DNA of 64,000 bases from Carnobacterium iners (GTDB taxonomy: Bacteria; Bacillota; Bacilli; Lactobacillales; Carnobacteriaceae): assembly GCF_900177385.1 (NCBI RefSeq), contig NZ_FXBJ01000002.1, positions 310,001 through 374,000 of the forward strand, read 5' to 3'. The notes under the pieces were generated by a model that saw nothing but the letters and a program-made list of their open reading frames with translations, did not search any database and was not told where the DNA came from. Every line of letters begins with the position of its first letter. The first letter of the stretch is position 1. A program made the translations under genes and the position numbers. Positions 38,291 to 47,337 of this stretch are shown here, piece by piece.

Positions 38291-38362
38291 ACTATGGAAA
38301 TAACTAACTTACAATAAAATAGATGACTTTATTTTTATATTTACTAACTCTTTAAAAAAATA

Positions 38363-38710
38363 TTAGTATGAAACTTTTTTTAAAAGGCTACTCAAATGGG
38401 TGCAAAATAAAATCGGATTTAAGTATAAAAGAAGCGCTAGAATTAATGTCCATTCAATTGCTACTGTACGGACAATAAACATACTAATAACCGCAAATAA
38501 AATATCTAAACTACAGCTTAAATAAACTGACGATTTTAGAACTGTTTGTTTTTCTTTAGGTAACTCTTCAAATCCATTAAAACCTAATGGAATAAAAGTC
38601 CAATCTTGAATAATCTTTGAATAGTAATGACCTTTAGATATTTTAATCATAGCGATTAATTTAATCAAAATAAAAAAAGACATAAAGGCAATTAATATGT
38701 AATACTTCAT
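38363..38710 (-). CDS. Three-helix membrane protein of unknown function (115 aa)
   Basis: The ATG at 38710, behind GAAAGGAG, gives MKYYILIAFMSFFILIKLIA. A longer in-frame start at 38833 would read through a two-hairpin repeat and is rejected. Three or four hydrophobic segments; ends SSLLKKVSY. The gene resembles small DUF3784-like proteins in layout, but I cannot assign a family. Confidence 0.65.
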   Translation of the reverse strand: MKYYILIAFMSFFILIKLIAMIKISKGHYYSKIIQDWTFIPLGFNGFEELPKEKQTVLKSSVYLSCSLDILFAVISMFIVRTVAIEWTLILALLLYLNPILFCTHLSSLLKKVSY

Positions 38711-38771
38711 AAAAAAACTCCTTTCAAATCTATTCTTTATTATGACATAAATTATTTCATTAAAGCATCTC

Positions 38772-38830
38772 AACACATGAAATGATGTAAAATTATGTAT
38801 CAAGGATGTTGTTGAATCAAGTGTTAGAAT
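38772..38830 (+). repeat. Two-hairpin element, copy 7
   Basis: ACACATGAAATGATGTAAAA then TTATGTATC, with an eroded second part (GATGTTGTTGAATCAAG). It lies between two reverse-strand small genes. Confidence 0.6.
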
Positions 38831-38864
38831 CACTACCGGTAGGACGTACCCTATTGATAGCTTA

Positions 38865-39058
38865 TTATTTATTTCTAAACTTATTTAAATCAAATAATGA
38901 GCGAGGTGCTAAAATAAAACCTACTACAGAATAGATTAATGTTAAATCGTAATAAGTATTTTTAAGCTTAAAACTATCGAACATAAAATATAAAAAACTA
39001 TTAAAATTATAGCATCTTGTAAGATTCTTTTTTTAAATTCATTTTTTGATTTTGTCAT
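38865..39058 (-). pseudogene. Small two-helix membrane protein, frameshifted
   Basis: ATG behind AAAGGAG: MTKSKNEFKKRILQDAIILI reaches a stop. Adding one T in the run near 38960-38966 joins it to KLKNTYYDLTLIYSVVGFIL and PRSLFDLNKFRNK. The restored product would be about 64 residues. A real lesion or a sequencing slip. Confidence 0.55.
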
Positions 39059-39092
39059 AATAAAACTCCTTTTCTTTCTCTTTCAGGTTAAC

Positions 39093-39152
39093 ACATACAT
39101 GAAATGACACAAAATCGTGTATACGGACCCTTCAAAAACAGGGTTTTTTTTC
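39093..39152 (+). repeat. Two-hairpin element, copy 8
   Basis: ATACATGA with TCGTGTAT, then GGACCC-TTCAAAAACA-GGGTT and a T-run. The second stem differs in sequence from copies 1 and 9 but still pairs. Confidence 0.75.
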
Positions 39153-39307
39153 ACCTTGAAAGTAAAAAGCAGAGCACAAAACATACCTAATCTCTTTTAT
39201 ATTCATTATTTAATCGCTTTTTTGAGCTTGTTATAATTAAAATTAAGACAAACTCATTTATAAATATTTTGTACTAAAAAATGCATTTTAAACTCATAAT
39301 TTATGAT

Positions 39308-39727
39308 TTACTTGGAATGTAAATTTGATTTAGTATTTTTAACCACGCGAAATACTAACATCTGGAATGTTATGAAACTTACTAAGGAGATTAGTATAAT
39401 CCATCCCGTATCATTATTAGAAGACATAGTTGTAGCAAAAATAATAAAAGAAAAGACTGCTAAAATGATAAGTTTCTTTCTATTATCATCTTTAGGATTT
39501 TTATCATTAGAAGTTGAAAGATCTTCTATAAATTGAGTTTTTACTAATTTATCTAATGAAACATCAAATAATTCACTTAATTTAATTAACGTATCCATTT
39601 CAGGATAACCGTTACCAGACTCCCATTTTGAAACAGCTTGTCGTGAGACATCTAATAATTCGGCGAGTTCTTCTTGAGTTAGTCGTTTATTACTTCTTAA
39701 TGTTCTTAAATTATCAGAAAAAGTCAT
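39308..39727 (-). CDS. Cro/C1-type regulator with C-terminal membrane helices
   Basis: 139 residues: XRE helix-turn-helix LTQEELAELLDVSRQAVSKWESG at the N-terminus, a short linker, then two hydrophobic segments (LIILAVFSFIIFATTMSS and WIILISLVSFITFQMLVF). Membrane-tethered XRE regulators are common in Lactobacillales; targets unknown. The upstream palindrome GCAACTTTAAGTTGC is a likely autoregulatory operator. Confidence 0.85.
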   Translation of the reverse strand: MTFSDNLRTLRSNKRLTQEELAELLDVSRQAVSKWESGNGYPEMDTLIKLSELFDVSLDKLVKTQFIEDLSTSNDKNPKDDNRKKLIILAVFSFIIFATTMSSNNDTGWIILISLVSFITFQMLVFRVVKNTKSNLHSK

Positions 39728-39784
39728 TTTTTCACCTCAACTACATTTTAGATGACCCTTAATAGGAATACTACAAATCTCTGA

Positions 39785-39809
39785 TTGCTTTTTAGCAACT
39801 TTAAGTTGC
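39785..39809. promoter_or_regulatory. Candidate XRE operator
   Basis: TTGCTTTTTAGCAACT runs into the perfect palindrome GCAACTTTAAGTTGC (39795-39809). The same TTGCYTTTTAGCAACT core is found upstream of another XRE gene, at 53938-53953. Confidence 0.6.
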
Positions 39810-39892
39810 ATACGTCTAATATTTCTCAGTTTTATGTAATTCTTATTATAAAAAAACTCCTATTACTAGTTACAAACACCCCTCACGTTTTT

Positions 39893-39952
39893 ATATATGA
39901 AATGAGATAGATTCATGTATCCATAACCTTGTCTTAACAAGGTTCTTTTTAT
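39893..39952 (+). repeat. Two-hairpin element, copy 9
   Basis: TATATATGA with TCATGTATC, then AACCTTG-TCTTAA-CAAGGTT, a perfect seven-base stem, and CTTTTT. The best-formed terminator half in the set. Confidence 0.8.
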
Positions 39953-39959
39953 TTATCAA

Positions 39960-40490
39960 TTAACTTTTTAAAGAGGAATAAAGAGTGAAATTTATTCTTG
40001 CCATGACACATTCATTTTCATATTTTCCTTTTCTTATCGCTGCAAACCGTTTAAGTCCTTCTTTTTCGAATCCAAATTTCTCATATAGGTATATGGCGTT
40101 CTTATTGTCCTCGAATACAGTCAGTTCGAGTCTCACAAGCATTAACCAATTATCTGCTATGTCTATAAGTGCGGCTATTAGAGCAGTACCAACACCTTTA
40201 CTTTGGTAGTCTTTATGAATCATTATGCCTATAGTCCCACAATGTCGTCTACGATGATTACCATTCACAAATAATCCAGCAGTTCCTATAATTAGTTCTT
40301 CATTACTCTCGAGCTTTGAAATAGCAACAAACTGGTGTTGATTAGCATCCATGTTAACAACAAAATCTTCATTCTGTTGTATTCTCTCTGACGGTAGCCC
40401 AGAAATGTTTTCGAAGACTCCTGGCATACGTCTCAATTTATTTAATCCTTCAGCATCGCCACTTTTGATTGGTCTAATATAAAACTCCAT
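39960..40490 (-). CDS. GNAT family N-acetyltransferase
   Basis: 176 residues starting MEFYIRPIKSGDAEGLNKL, with the acetyl-CoA loop IHKDYQSKGVGTALIAALID and the C-terminal IYLYEKFGFEKEGLKRFAA typical of RimJ/RimL- and SpeG-like acetyltransferases. Substrate unknown. Start behind AGGAGG. Apparently transcribed alone. Confidence 0.88.
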   Translation of the reverse strand: MEFYIRPIKSGDAEGLNKLRRMPGVFENISGLPSERIQQNEDFVVNMDANQHQFVAISKLESNEELIIGTAGLFVNGNHRRRHCGTIGIMIHKDYQSKGVGTALIAALIDIADNWLMLVRLELTVFEDNKNAIYLYEKFGFEKEGLKRFAAIRKGKYENECVMARINFTLYSSLKS

Positions 40491-40630
40491 ATGCGTTCCT
40501 CCTAAAAAGATTATAATATATATTTATCAAATACAAAATTATTACCGTTTAGTCATTTTATTATACAACTTTTTCTCTTTCAAAATATAGTAATTAATTT
40601 TATTTTTTTATTGAATTGATCAATTATTGT

Positions 40631-41251
40631 TTAATCGTTTAAGAGAGCATTTTTATAATGATAATGAGCTTTGACAGCAAAAATAATATACAAAAGAACT
40701 AAAGTAGGAATGATCAGCCAACTAAATCCCCTCCCTATCGCAAAAGGTGTTTCAAATAAAAATGCTTTCCAAAAAGAGGATCCTGAAAGGTCCCATAGTC
40801 CGGGAGTAAGATACAATGATTTTGGATTTAATAGTGTTTGGAAGTCAACTATTTTAGTTAGATATAGGGATATTAATATCACCAAATAACTCATTGCTAA
40901 AGACGCCCATACGCGGGCCATTCTTTGATACCTTTCAGCCTTAGAAAAGTTATCAGAAAAGATATCTGCGCTAGCACTCTTTTCTATTTTTTTGAAATAT
41001 TGTTTTCCTGATGTTTTACTACCTGGAATATGTTCCCATCCGCTATCTTTAAAAAGGGTCTTATAGTCCTGAAAATCTTTTTTTGATTTAAACGTACGGT
41101 AATCAATTTTTATAGTAGAAGAATGCGCTTTTTCACGAAATTTATAATCCGCTTTTTTGTCATATAATTCCCAGCCTTCGTTGGACTGCTCATTTAACCA
41201 TTTCTCTTCTTTATCAAGATTAAAAAAGAATTTAAATTTTTTCATACTCAT
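40631..41251 (-). CDS. DUF2812 membrane protein
   Basis: 206 residues: a soluble N-terminal DUF2812 domain (KFKFFFNLDKEEKWLNEQSN with GWELYDKKADYKF) followed by two membrane helices. It overlaps the upstream PadR gene by four bases (ATGA), so the two are translationally coupled. PadR-DUF2812 pairs are widespread in Firmicutes; the PadR protein probably controls its partner. The function is unknown. Confidence 0.85.
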   Translation of the reverse strand: MSMKKFKFFFNLDKEEKWLNEQSNEGWELYDKKADYKFREKAHSSTIKIDYRTFKSKKDFQDYKTLFKDSGWEHIPGSKTSGKQYFKKIEKSASADIFSDNFSKAERYQRMARVWASLAMSYLVILISLYLTKIVDFQTLLNPKSLYLTPGLWDLSGSSFWKAFLFETPFAIGRGFSWLIIPTLVLLYIIFAVKAHYHYKNALLND

Positions 41252-41571
41252 ACACCTTCCTGAGTCAAATTTTCTCCAGTAATAGCGACTATGTGTTTCA
41301 TTCTTTTACAATCAAGAAGTAGGATGTTTTTTCCTTCTTGTGTAATGATGTAAACTTTACGCCTCTTATCTACACTCTCAACCGGCTTAATAAATTTCAA
41401 TTTTAGTAGGTTTTCAATCGCTCCGTACAATGTTCCTGCGGCCATTTTCACTTCATCATTACTCAATTCTTCAACCTTTTGCATAATTAAATACCCATGT
41501 GCGGGTTCAAATAAAGATAAAAGAATATAATAAACGGTTTCTGTAAGGGGGAGATTTTTATTTCTTTTCAT
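41248..41571 (-). CDS. PadR-family transcriptional regulator
   Basis: 107 residues with the PadR winged helix: LTETVYYILLSLFEPAHGYL, then MAAGTLYGAIENLLKLKFI and KVYIITQEGKNIL. It is the first gene of a two-gene operon with the DUF2812 protein. A long inverted repeat at 41610-41650 is the likely operator. Confidence 0.9.
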   Translation of the reverse strand: MKRNKNLPLTETVYYILLSLFEPAHGYLIMQKVEELSNDEVKMAAGTLYGAIENLLKLKFIKPVESVDKRRKVYIITQEGKNILLLDCKRMKHIVAITGENLTQEGV

Positions 41572-41609
41572 TTAGTTCATTCCCTTCTCAAAATAGAATA
41601 TAAAAAATA

Positions 41610-41650
41610 AACAGTTCAACTATATACTTATATTGTATACAGTCGAACTG
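41610..41650. promoter_or_regulatory. Candidate PadR operator
   Basis: ACAGTTCAACTATATAC (41610-41626), seven bases, then GTATACAGTCGAACTGT (41634-41650): a 17 bp inverted repeat with two mismatches, 39 bases before the PadR start. It probably overlaps the promoter. Confidence 0.65.
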
Positions 41651-41707
41651 TGTAAGTCAATTATTTAATTTAGAATAAAGATAAGTAGCTAATAGTCATT
41701 AAAAAAA

Positions 41708-41766
41708 ATACGTGAAATTAGATAAAGTCATGTATGTAGAACCTTGTTAAACCAAGAGTTTTTTTA
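41708..41766 (+). repeat. Two-hairpin element, copy 10
   Basis: ATACGTGA with TCATGTAT, then GAACCTTGTTAAACCAAGAG and a T-run. It lies upstream of the padR operon, on the opposite strand. Confidence 0.75.
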
Positions 41767-41917
41767 CCTCTTGTAACTAGTAAAACGTATGGATTTAATG
41801 TATGGTAACCTCTATTTTGGGTACATCCTATTTTAAGCAAAAGGTTTAAGGTAATAAAGCAATTACGATACTAGAAATTAAATCAAATATAGATTCGATT
41901 AATTTTTTAGTAGAATA

Positions 41918-43596
41918 CCTGAATAATTCATAGCTTTTCTAAAAATACTAATCGATGTTGATTTTACAGCGTTTAAACTAATTTGCTTTATCACCCATTA
42001 GGTGATGAAAAAAGAACCCCTTTCTGCTATGGTTATATCATCACAACCAACCAATAGAAAGGGGTTCTCTCAATGATTACTTTACAAGAAAAAGCAATGA
42101 AATTCAATAACCATTTATATGTCTCTCATACAGGTGGTCGTTTATCGAGTGATTCAGGATTAATTTTAGTTGATGAATTAATGGATACTTTTCATTTTGA
42201 AGAATTGTCAAAAAAACTCACTTCATATAATGAAAATCGTCGTTATTGGAAACACACTAACCATAAAATTTTAAAACAACTAATTCTTCAACTAATTGCT
42301 GGCTATAAAGCTGATTCGTCTGCGACTATCTTACAGTATGATCCAGTATTACAAACTCTGTCACAAGAAGAGTGTTTGGCTTCTCAACCGACTATCTCTC
42401 GGTTTCTTGATCGCATTACAGACCAAACGATTAATGATTTACAAACCTTTAATCAAACATTAATTGACCAAGCGAGATTTGTTCGCAATGATATGAATAT
42501 GATTATTGATTTGGATTCTACACACTCTGATACCTTCGGTATTCAGGAACAAACAGATTATAATGCCCACTATCGAACAAACGGTTATCATCCATTAGTC
42601 GCATTCGATGGATTAACGGGCGATTTTTTAAAAGCTAAACTTCGTTCAGGAAATCAATACACGTCTAAAGGAGTTAAAGAGTTTCTTGAACCGTTATTAG
42701 ATCATTATAATCAAGCAGTCCCTACGACAGATATTTTAGTGCGTGGAGATAGTGGATTTGCAACACCTGATATTTATGAGTTATGCGAAGAATATGGGTC
42801 AAACTTTGTCATTCGCCTAAAACATAATAATAATTTATACCGATTAGCAGAAGAGTTTGTGTATTACGACGATAATTATCCTTGGAATGAAAAAGAAGAA
42901 TACTATTATTCCGTTTCCTATCAAGCAGCGTCTTGGTCTAAACCGCGTAGAGTATGCATTCAATCCATTCGAGAAATGGGTGAATTACTTTTCAAGCATA
43001 CGTTTATTGTCACAAATTTTTCAGAAAATATTTCATCAAAACAAGTTTTTAAGACGTATAAAAAGCGTGGTGCTATGGAAAACTACATTAAAGAAGCAAA
43101 AAATGGTTTCTATTTTGATAAGACAGATAGCCCTAAATTTATTGAAAATCATGCACGTATGATGATAAGTGTCCTTGCATACAACCTAATCAATTTTTTG
43201 CGTACAACTTGTTTTGATAAAAATTATAAAGGACTTCAAATTAATACGATTCGTCTTCGCTTATTCAAAGTAGCTGGCAAACTAGTGAGTACTGCGAGAG
43301 AAATGTATCTAAAAATTTCTAGTTCGCATGTTTATCAAGCGGAGTTTTATGCCGTCTTTAATCGAATCCAAAGGATTCGGCATTATATTTAAAAACTCCT
43401 TAATTTTTTTTAAAAAAACCAATCAAAACCAAGGACCAACTATGCCCAAAATTCGTAATTTCTTAATGAGAAACCAATAAATAAATGAATTAAGTACCAA
43501 AAAGTAAAACTATTAAACGTTAATTTGAAAAAAATTTGAAAAAAGTGTGTTAATTGATTAAAAACAACAAAAAATTAAAGGTATGAATTATTCAGG
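41918..43596 (+). mobile_element. IS1380-family insertion sequence, 1679 bp
   Basis: The 15-base ends CCTGAATAATTCATA (41918-41932) and its exact complement TATGAATTATTCAGG (43582-43596) bound the element. The host pentamer GAATA is duplicated on both sides (41913-41917, 43597-43601). A hairpin (TCACC/GGTGA) precedes the transposase gene. Confidence 0.93.
42073..43392 (+). CDS. IS1380-family transposase
   Basis: 439 residues, intact. Family features: HTGGRLSSDSGLILVDELMD, SQPTISRFLDRI, the DDE-type acidic positions in IIDLDSTHSDTFG and LVRGDSGFATPDIYELCEEY, and KRGAMENYIKEAKNGFYFDK. The complete ends and target duplication suggest a recent, possibly active insertion. Confidence 0.95.
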   Translation: MITLQEKAMKFNNHLYVSHTGGRLSSDSGLILVDELMDTFHFEELSKKLTSYNENRRYWKHTNHKILKQLILQLIAGYKADSSATILQYDPVLQTLSQEECLASQPTISRFLDRITDQTINDLQTFNQTLIDQARFVRNDMNMIIDLDSTHSDTFGIQEQTDYNAHYRTNGYHPLVAFDGLTGDFLKAKLRSGNQYTSKGVKEFLEPLLDHYNQAVPTTDILVRGDSGFATPDIYELCEEYGSNFVIRLKHNNNLYRLAEEFVYYDDNYPWNEKEEYYYSVSYQAASWSKPRRVCIQSIREMGELLFKHTFIVTNFSENISSKQVFKTYKKRGAMENYIKEAKNGFYFDKTDSPKFIENHARMMISVLAYNLINFLRTTCFDKNYKGLQINTIRLRLFKVAGKLVSTAREMYLKISSSHVYQAEFYAVFNRIQRIRHYI

Positions 43597-43650
43597 GAAT
43601 AAGTTAGTTTTTAAACATATTTTTAAAAACTCCTTTCTTTTTATACTTAT

Positions 43651-43699
43651 AGATACATAAAATTGGATAGAGTCTTGTTCTAGCAGGAGTAGTTTTTAT
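43651..43699 (+). repeat. Two-hairpin element, copy 11 (degenerate)
   Basis: AGATACATAAAATTGGATAG and AGTCTTGTTC match the first hairpin imperfectly; the second is mostly lost (CTAGCAGGAGTAGTTTTT). It is upstream of the XRE gene at 43858. Confidence 0.45.
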
Positions 43700-43857
43700 T
43701 GAATTACACGATAATTTTAGCCTTTTAAACTTTTTAATAGTTATGATCACAGCAGAATAAAAAAATCTGCTAACTCATTTTAAAGTATTGCATCTGTTTA
43801 TGTGTATGATATACTTTACTTATTGCAATCTATGTTTGTCGTATATGGAGGAATAAT

Positions 43858-44055
43858 ATGGCTAAGAATTTAAGATTAAAGGCAGAACGAGCAAAGAAGG
43901 ATATGTCTCAACAGCAGCTGGCAGATGCTGTTAACGTTACCCGACAAACAATTAGCGCTATTGAAAGAGGAGATTACAATCCGACAATCAATTTGTGTAG
44001 AGAGATTTGTAAAGAATTTAATCTAACATTAAACGATTTATTTTGGGAGGAATAA
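43858..44055 (+). CDS. Short Cro/C1-type regulator (65 aa)
   Basis: A compact XRE protein, nearly all helix-turn-helix: MAKNLRLKAERAKKDMSQQQ then LADAVNVTRQTISAIERGDYNPT and NLTLNDLFWEE. Such proteins normally precede a membrane protein gene in a two-gene operon, as here: the next ATG is two bases after its stop. Start behind GGAGG. Confidence 0.88.
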   Translation: MAKNLRLKAERAKKDMSQQQLADAVNVTRQTISAIERGDYNPTINLCREICKEFNLTLNDLFWEE

Positions 44056-44057
44056 AA

Positions 44058-44501
44058 ATGAAACAATATGATGAATACCAGAAATTAATGCGATATAAGT
44101 ATGGCTATTATTCATTTATTTATTTAATTAGTCTACTTGGATTAAATTATCTACTTGGTCTATTTTTTAATTTACAATGGGGCGCAACCAAGGAGACAGA
44201 GATGTTGATTATAATGTTTGTAGTCGTCATCTTTTTTACGAATATAAGTGTCTATCACAATGCCTATTTTCGTAAAAAAGATGACAAAAAAGTCTACTCT
44301 TGGCTACTTTTGATTGTAGGATTGTTCAGCTTATATACAACTTATCAAACTTTTTTAATTATGCTTGAAGAAATAATGATAAATGGAAAAATAAATGAAG
44401 GCGCTACTCGATTTCTTTCAGGATCTCTGCTCGTATCTATTCCCATTACTTACTTTATAAAAAATAAAATAGATAAAAAAATAGAGATAAAAGAACAATA
44501 G
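44058..44501 (+). CDS. Four-helix membrane protein paired with the XRE gene
   Basis: 147 residues from the ATG behind GGGAGG, starting MKQYDEYQKLMRYKYGYYSF, with four hydrophobic segments and a Lys-rich end. It is co-transcribed with, and probably regulated through, the short XRE protein. The family resembles small DUF6773-like proteins but I am not certain. Ends 18 bases before a two-hairpin element. Confidence 0.75.
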   Translation: MKQYDEYQKLMRYKYGYYSFIYLISLLGLNYLLGLFFNLQWGATKETEMLIIMFVVVIFFTNISVYHNAYFRKKDDKKVYSWLLLIVGLFSLYTTYQTFLIMLEEIMINGKINEGATRFLSGSLLVSIPITYFIKNKIDKKIEIKEQ

Positions 44502-44518
44502 TATATTTAGTGAAGTAA

Positions 44519-44570
44519 CGATACATGAAATGAGATGAAATCATGTATCGTGGACTTTTATTTATCGAGG
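44519..44570 (+). repeat. Two-hairpin element, copy 12 (split by an IS)
   Basis: CGATACATGA (44519-44528) and TCATGTATCG (44541-44550) form a perfect ten-base stem. TGGACTTTTATTTATCGAGG follows and is then cut by the IS. The element resumes after it at 45798 (AGGTTCTTTTTTC) and carries a degenerate long extension to about 45880 (copy D). Confidence 0.85.
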
Positions 44571-44652
44571 TGGATAGGTTACACTTTACTGGACAATAAA
44601 GATAAGGTCTCTACTATTAGAATCAATAGAAACTAAAAAGGAGATTTTTATT

Positions 44653-44940
<288 letters not shown>

Positions 44941-44978
44941 TTATTAAACATAATGCTCATCTTTATTCCATATCAGCG

Positions 44979-45779
44979 ATGTGCCTAGTCCTAGAGCTTC
45001 CAAGAAGTACCTATTACTATTATTTAGAGAAAGACCTAGAAAGACAACAGGATCCTTGTACTCAAGCTGTTGTAGACATTTCCCATAACAGTCGGAGGAA
45101 CTATGGAACTAGAAAAATTAAAGTTGAACTTTCAAAAGGAAACATCCTATTATCAAGACGTAGAATTGGAAGAATCATGAAAGATAATGGATTAGTATCT
45201 TCTTATACAATTGCTCAGTTTAAACCACAAAAGACACCAACAAATGAAGCGAAGATCCGTAACCAGTTGAACCGCGAATTCAATCAAACTGAGCCTTTAC
45301 GAGTGGTCGTGAGCGACTTAACTTATGTCCGAGTTGATAATCAATGGAACTATGTTTGCTTATTTGCAGACTTATTTAATCGAGAAATTATTGGCTACAG
45401 CGCAGGTGGCCGAAAGGATGCTGCTTTAGTTTATCAAGCACTTTCAATCATACAATGTGATTTAACAAAAATTAAGTTATTCCATACCGACCGCGGGAAT
45501 GAATTTGATAATGGTTTGATTGATGATGTTCTTGATGCTTTTTCTATCCAGCGCTCTTTGAGTAATAAAGGAACACCTTATGATAATGCAGTAGCAGAAG
45601 CGCTATTTAAAGTCTTTAAAACAGAATTTGTTAAAAAGAAAAGCTTTCCAGATTTATTGAGCTTACAATCTGGTCTAATGGACTACGTCCATTGGTATAA
45701 TACCATTCGCATACACGGAACCCTCGGATATCTAACGCCGCATGATTATAAAACGAGACACCTTATAAAAACTGTCTAA
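44979..45779 (+). CDS. IS3-family transposase OrfB
   Basis: 266 residues from the ATG; the natural product is probably the OrfAB fusion. HTH_21-like RRNYGTRKIKVELSKGN and the DDE core VVSDLTYVRV, LFHTDRGNEF, TPYDNAVAEALFKVFKTE. No lesions seen. Confidence 0.93.
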   Translation: MCLVLELPRSTYYYYLEKDLERQQDPCTQAVVDISHNSRRNYGTRKIKVELSKGNILLSRRRIGRIMKDNGLVSSYTIAQFKPQKTPTNEAKIRNQLNREFNQTEPLRVVVSDLTYVRVDNQWNYVCLFADLFNREIIGYSAGGRKDAALVYQALSIIQCDLTKIKLFHTDRGNEFDNGLIDDVLDAFSIQRSLSNKGTPYDNAVAEALFKVFKTEFVKKKSFPDLLSLQSGLMDYVHWYNTIRIHGTLGYLTPHDYKTRHLIKTV

Positions 45780-46005
45780 TAAAGTGTTGCCAATCCAAGG
45801 TTCTTTTTTCTCTTTCGGAGTCCAATAGGATCTCTGCGAGACTAAAAATTCTCCTCTATTTTTGACGGGAGGCTTTTAATAATCAAATATAACAGTGAAA
45901 TAGCTGCAATGTAACATACTCTTAGAGCAACTATGGCATGACTATAAAGACCTTTGATAGTATAGGTTATAATTATTTATTATAATAAAAATGAAAGGAG
46001 ATCAT

Positions 46006-46434
46006 ATGGAATTACAAACGATATTAAAACAAAAAAGAAATGAACTTCAACTAACACAGGAAGAAGTTGCAGAAAAAATTCATGTCTCACGACAAACAAT
46101 CTCGAACTGGGAAAATGGACGTAACCTTCCTGATCTCAGTAGCCTTATTTTAATTAGTGAGATATATGCTGTTTCTTTAGACGAATTAATTAAAGGAGCC
46201 CCTAAAATGGTCAAGCAATTAGATAAAAAAATAAAAAAAGGACACTATTTTATTGGTGTATCTATCTTAAGTAGCTTATTTATTGCATTAACTCTTTCTT
46301 ATTTAGTCAGTCCAGGTGAACTTAGTGCAGCAATTTTATTTTTCGGAACAATTATTATCGTTTTTTTGTTAGCTCTTCTTTTAATGTTAATGGGAATACT
46401 ATCCATACTAAAAACTGTACAAGACAATCGTTAA
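46006..46434 (+). CDS. Cro/C1-type regulator with C-terminal membrane helices
   Basis: 142 residues from the ATG at 46006, behind AAAGGAG; the upstream in-frame ATG overlaps that site. XRE domain LTQEEVAEKIHVSRQTISNW, ENGRNLPDLSSLILISEIY, then two hydrophobic segments. Same layout as the regulators at 39308 and 53075. The 300 bases downstream hold small hairpins only. Confidence 0.85.
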   Translation: MELQTILKQKRNELQLTQEEVAEKIHVSRQTISNWENGRNLPDLSSLILISEIYAVSLDELIKGAPKMVKQLDKKIKKGHYFIGVSILSSLFIALTLSYLVSPGELSAAILFFGTIIIVFLLALLLMLMGILSILKTVQDNR

Positions 46435-46743
46435 GGGTAGTCTTTTACAGTTTTCGGTGATTTATAAATAGACTAAGAGTTTTTTAAAGGGTATAGAATT
46501 ATTTGTTCTTTGTTTTTTTATGATTATTATAACTCTTACAAAAAATAAACAAAAAATATAAAAAATAAGATTAAAAAATTAACTAAGTATTTTTTATTTC
46601 GATAAAATCTCCTCTTAAAAAGACTACTGTAAAAAATATTTTGTTAACTAGGTGTTCACATAGCTAGTTTTCTAGCTGAAAAATCAGAAAAATGATTGCT
46701 ATATAAATATTTAAACTTAATTATAAAGTAGGTGCAATTCTAT

Positions 46744-47010
46744 ATGATAGAAGCTTTTTTAGATGTTATAACAGCTATATTCTTTGACTTTTTTTTAGAT
46801 TATTTAAAAAATGACAAAAAAAGTAAAGTGGTTAGATTAATAGTAGTTACGTTTATTTTCCCCCTACCTATTTTATTAGTAATCATTTCCTTTCAAAAAA
46901 TTATGGATATTAATCAAATATGGCTTTATGCAGTGATTTTTTTAGTTGTCATTTACTTTTTATACCTTATCTTTAAGTATATAAAGGGTGTTTTTGTAGG
47001 TTTTAAATAA
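46744..47010 (+). CDS. Small membrane protein (88 aa)
   Basis: The ATG at 46744 lies nine bases after AGTAGGTG and gives MIEAFLDVITAIFFDFFLDY. Two further hydrophobic segments; ends KYIKGVFVGFK. The GTG at 46732 overlaps the ribosome binding site and is rejected. No family recognised. A two-hairpin element follows within 20 bases. Confidence 0.65.
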   Translation: MIEAFLDVITAIFFDFFLDYLKNDKKSKVVRLIVVTFIFPLPILLVIISFQKIMDINQIWLYAVIFLVVIYFLYLIFKYIKGVFVGFK

Positions 47011-47024
47011 AATGAAAAGATAAT

Positions 47025-47115
47025 TATAATATGACATAAAATCGTGTATCAAACACATGAAACTGCCTATAAATATATATCTAGAGCCTGGTTGAATAAA
47101 GGTTCTTTTTTTTCG
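47025..47115 (+). repeat. Two-hairpin element, copy 13 (apparently composite)
   Basis: ATATGACATAAAATCGTGTA is one first-hairpin fragment. It runs into AAACACATGAAACTGCC and then GAGCCTGGTTGAATAAAGGT with a long T-run. This looks like two overlapping copies. Confidence 0.55.
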
Positions 47116-47149
47116 TTTTTATCCATTTTTGCTTTTCTCTTCCTTTTTT

Positions 47150-47245
47150 CTAGCTAGTAACTTTAAATGAGCAAATCGATAGTGAAAGATCAATCAGATC
47201 AACACCTGTTAACTGTCAATTTTGAGTGGATCCGATTTGGATTAT
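47150..47245 (+). repeat. Dispersed repeat R2, copy at 47.2 kb
   Basis: CAATCAGATCAACACCTGTT (47191-47210) to about 47229 matches 38239-38275. CTAGCTAGTAA upstream matches CTAGTTAGTAA there. It lies directly upstream of the ABC exporter genes. Confidence 0.55.
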
Positions 47246-47337
47246 TAAAATACTAGACTTATTTTACTTTATTTATCACTAGTGTTAGAATTTAAGAGAT
47301 AATTTATGTTATGAACTATGCTTAAGGAGGAGAACAT

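Noticed and set aside
38711-38833. N-terminal extension of the 38363-38710 protein
   Set aside because: It is the reverse complement of a two-hairpin element, and the internal ATG has a clear ribosome binding site.
42857-43162. 101-codon frame inside the IS1380 transposase
   Set aside because: Alternative frame of an intact transposase with no start signal.
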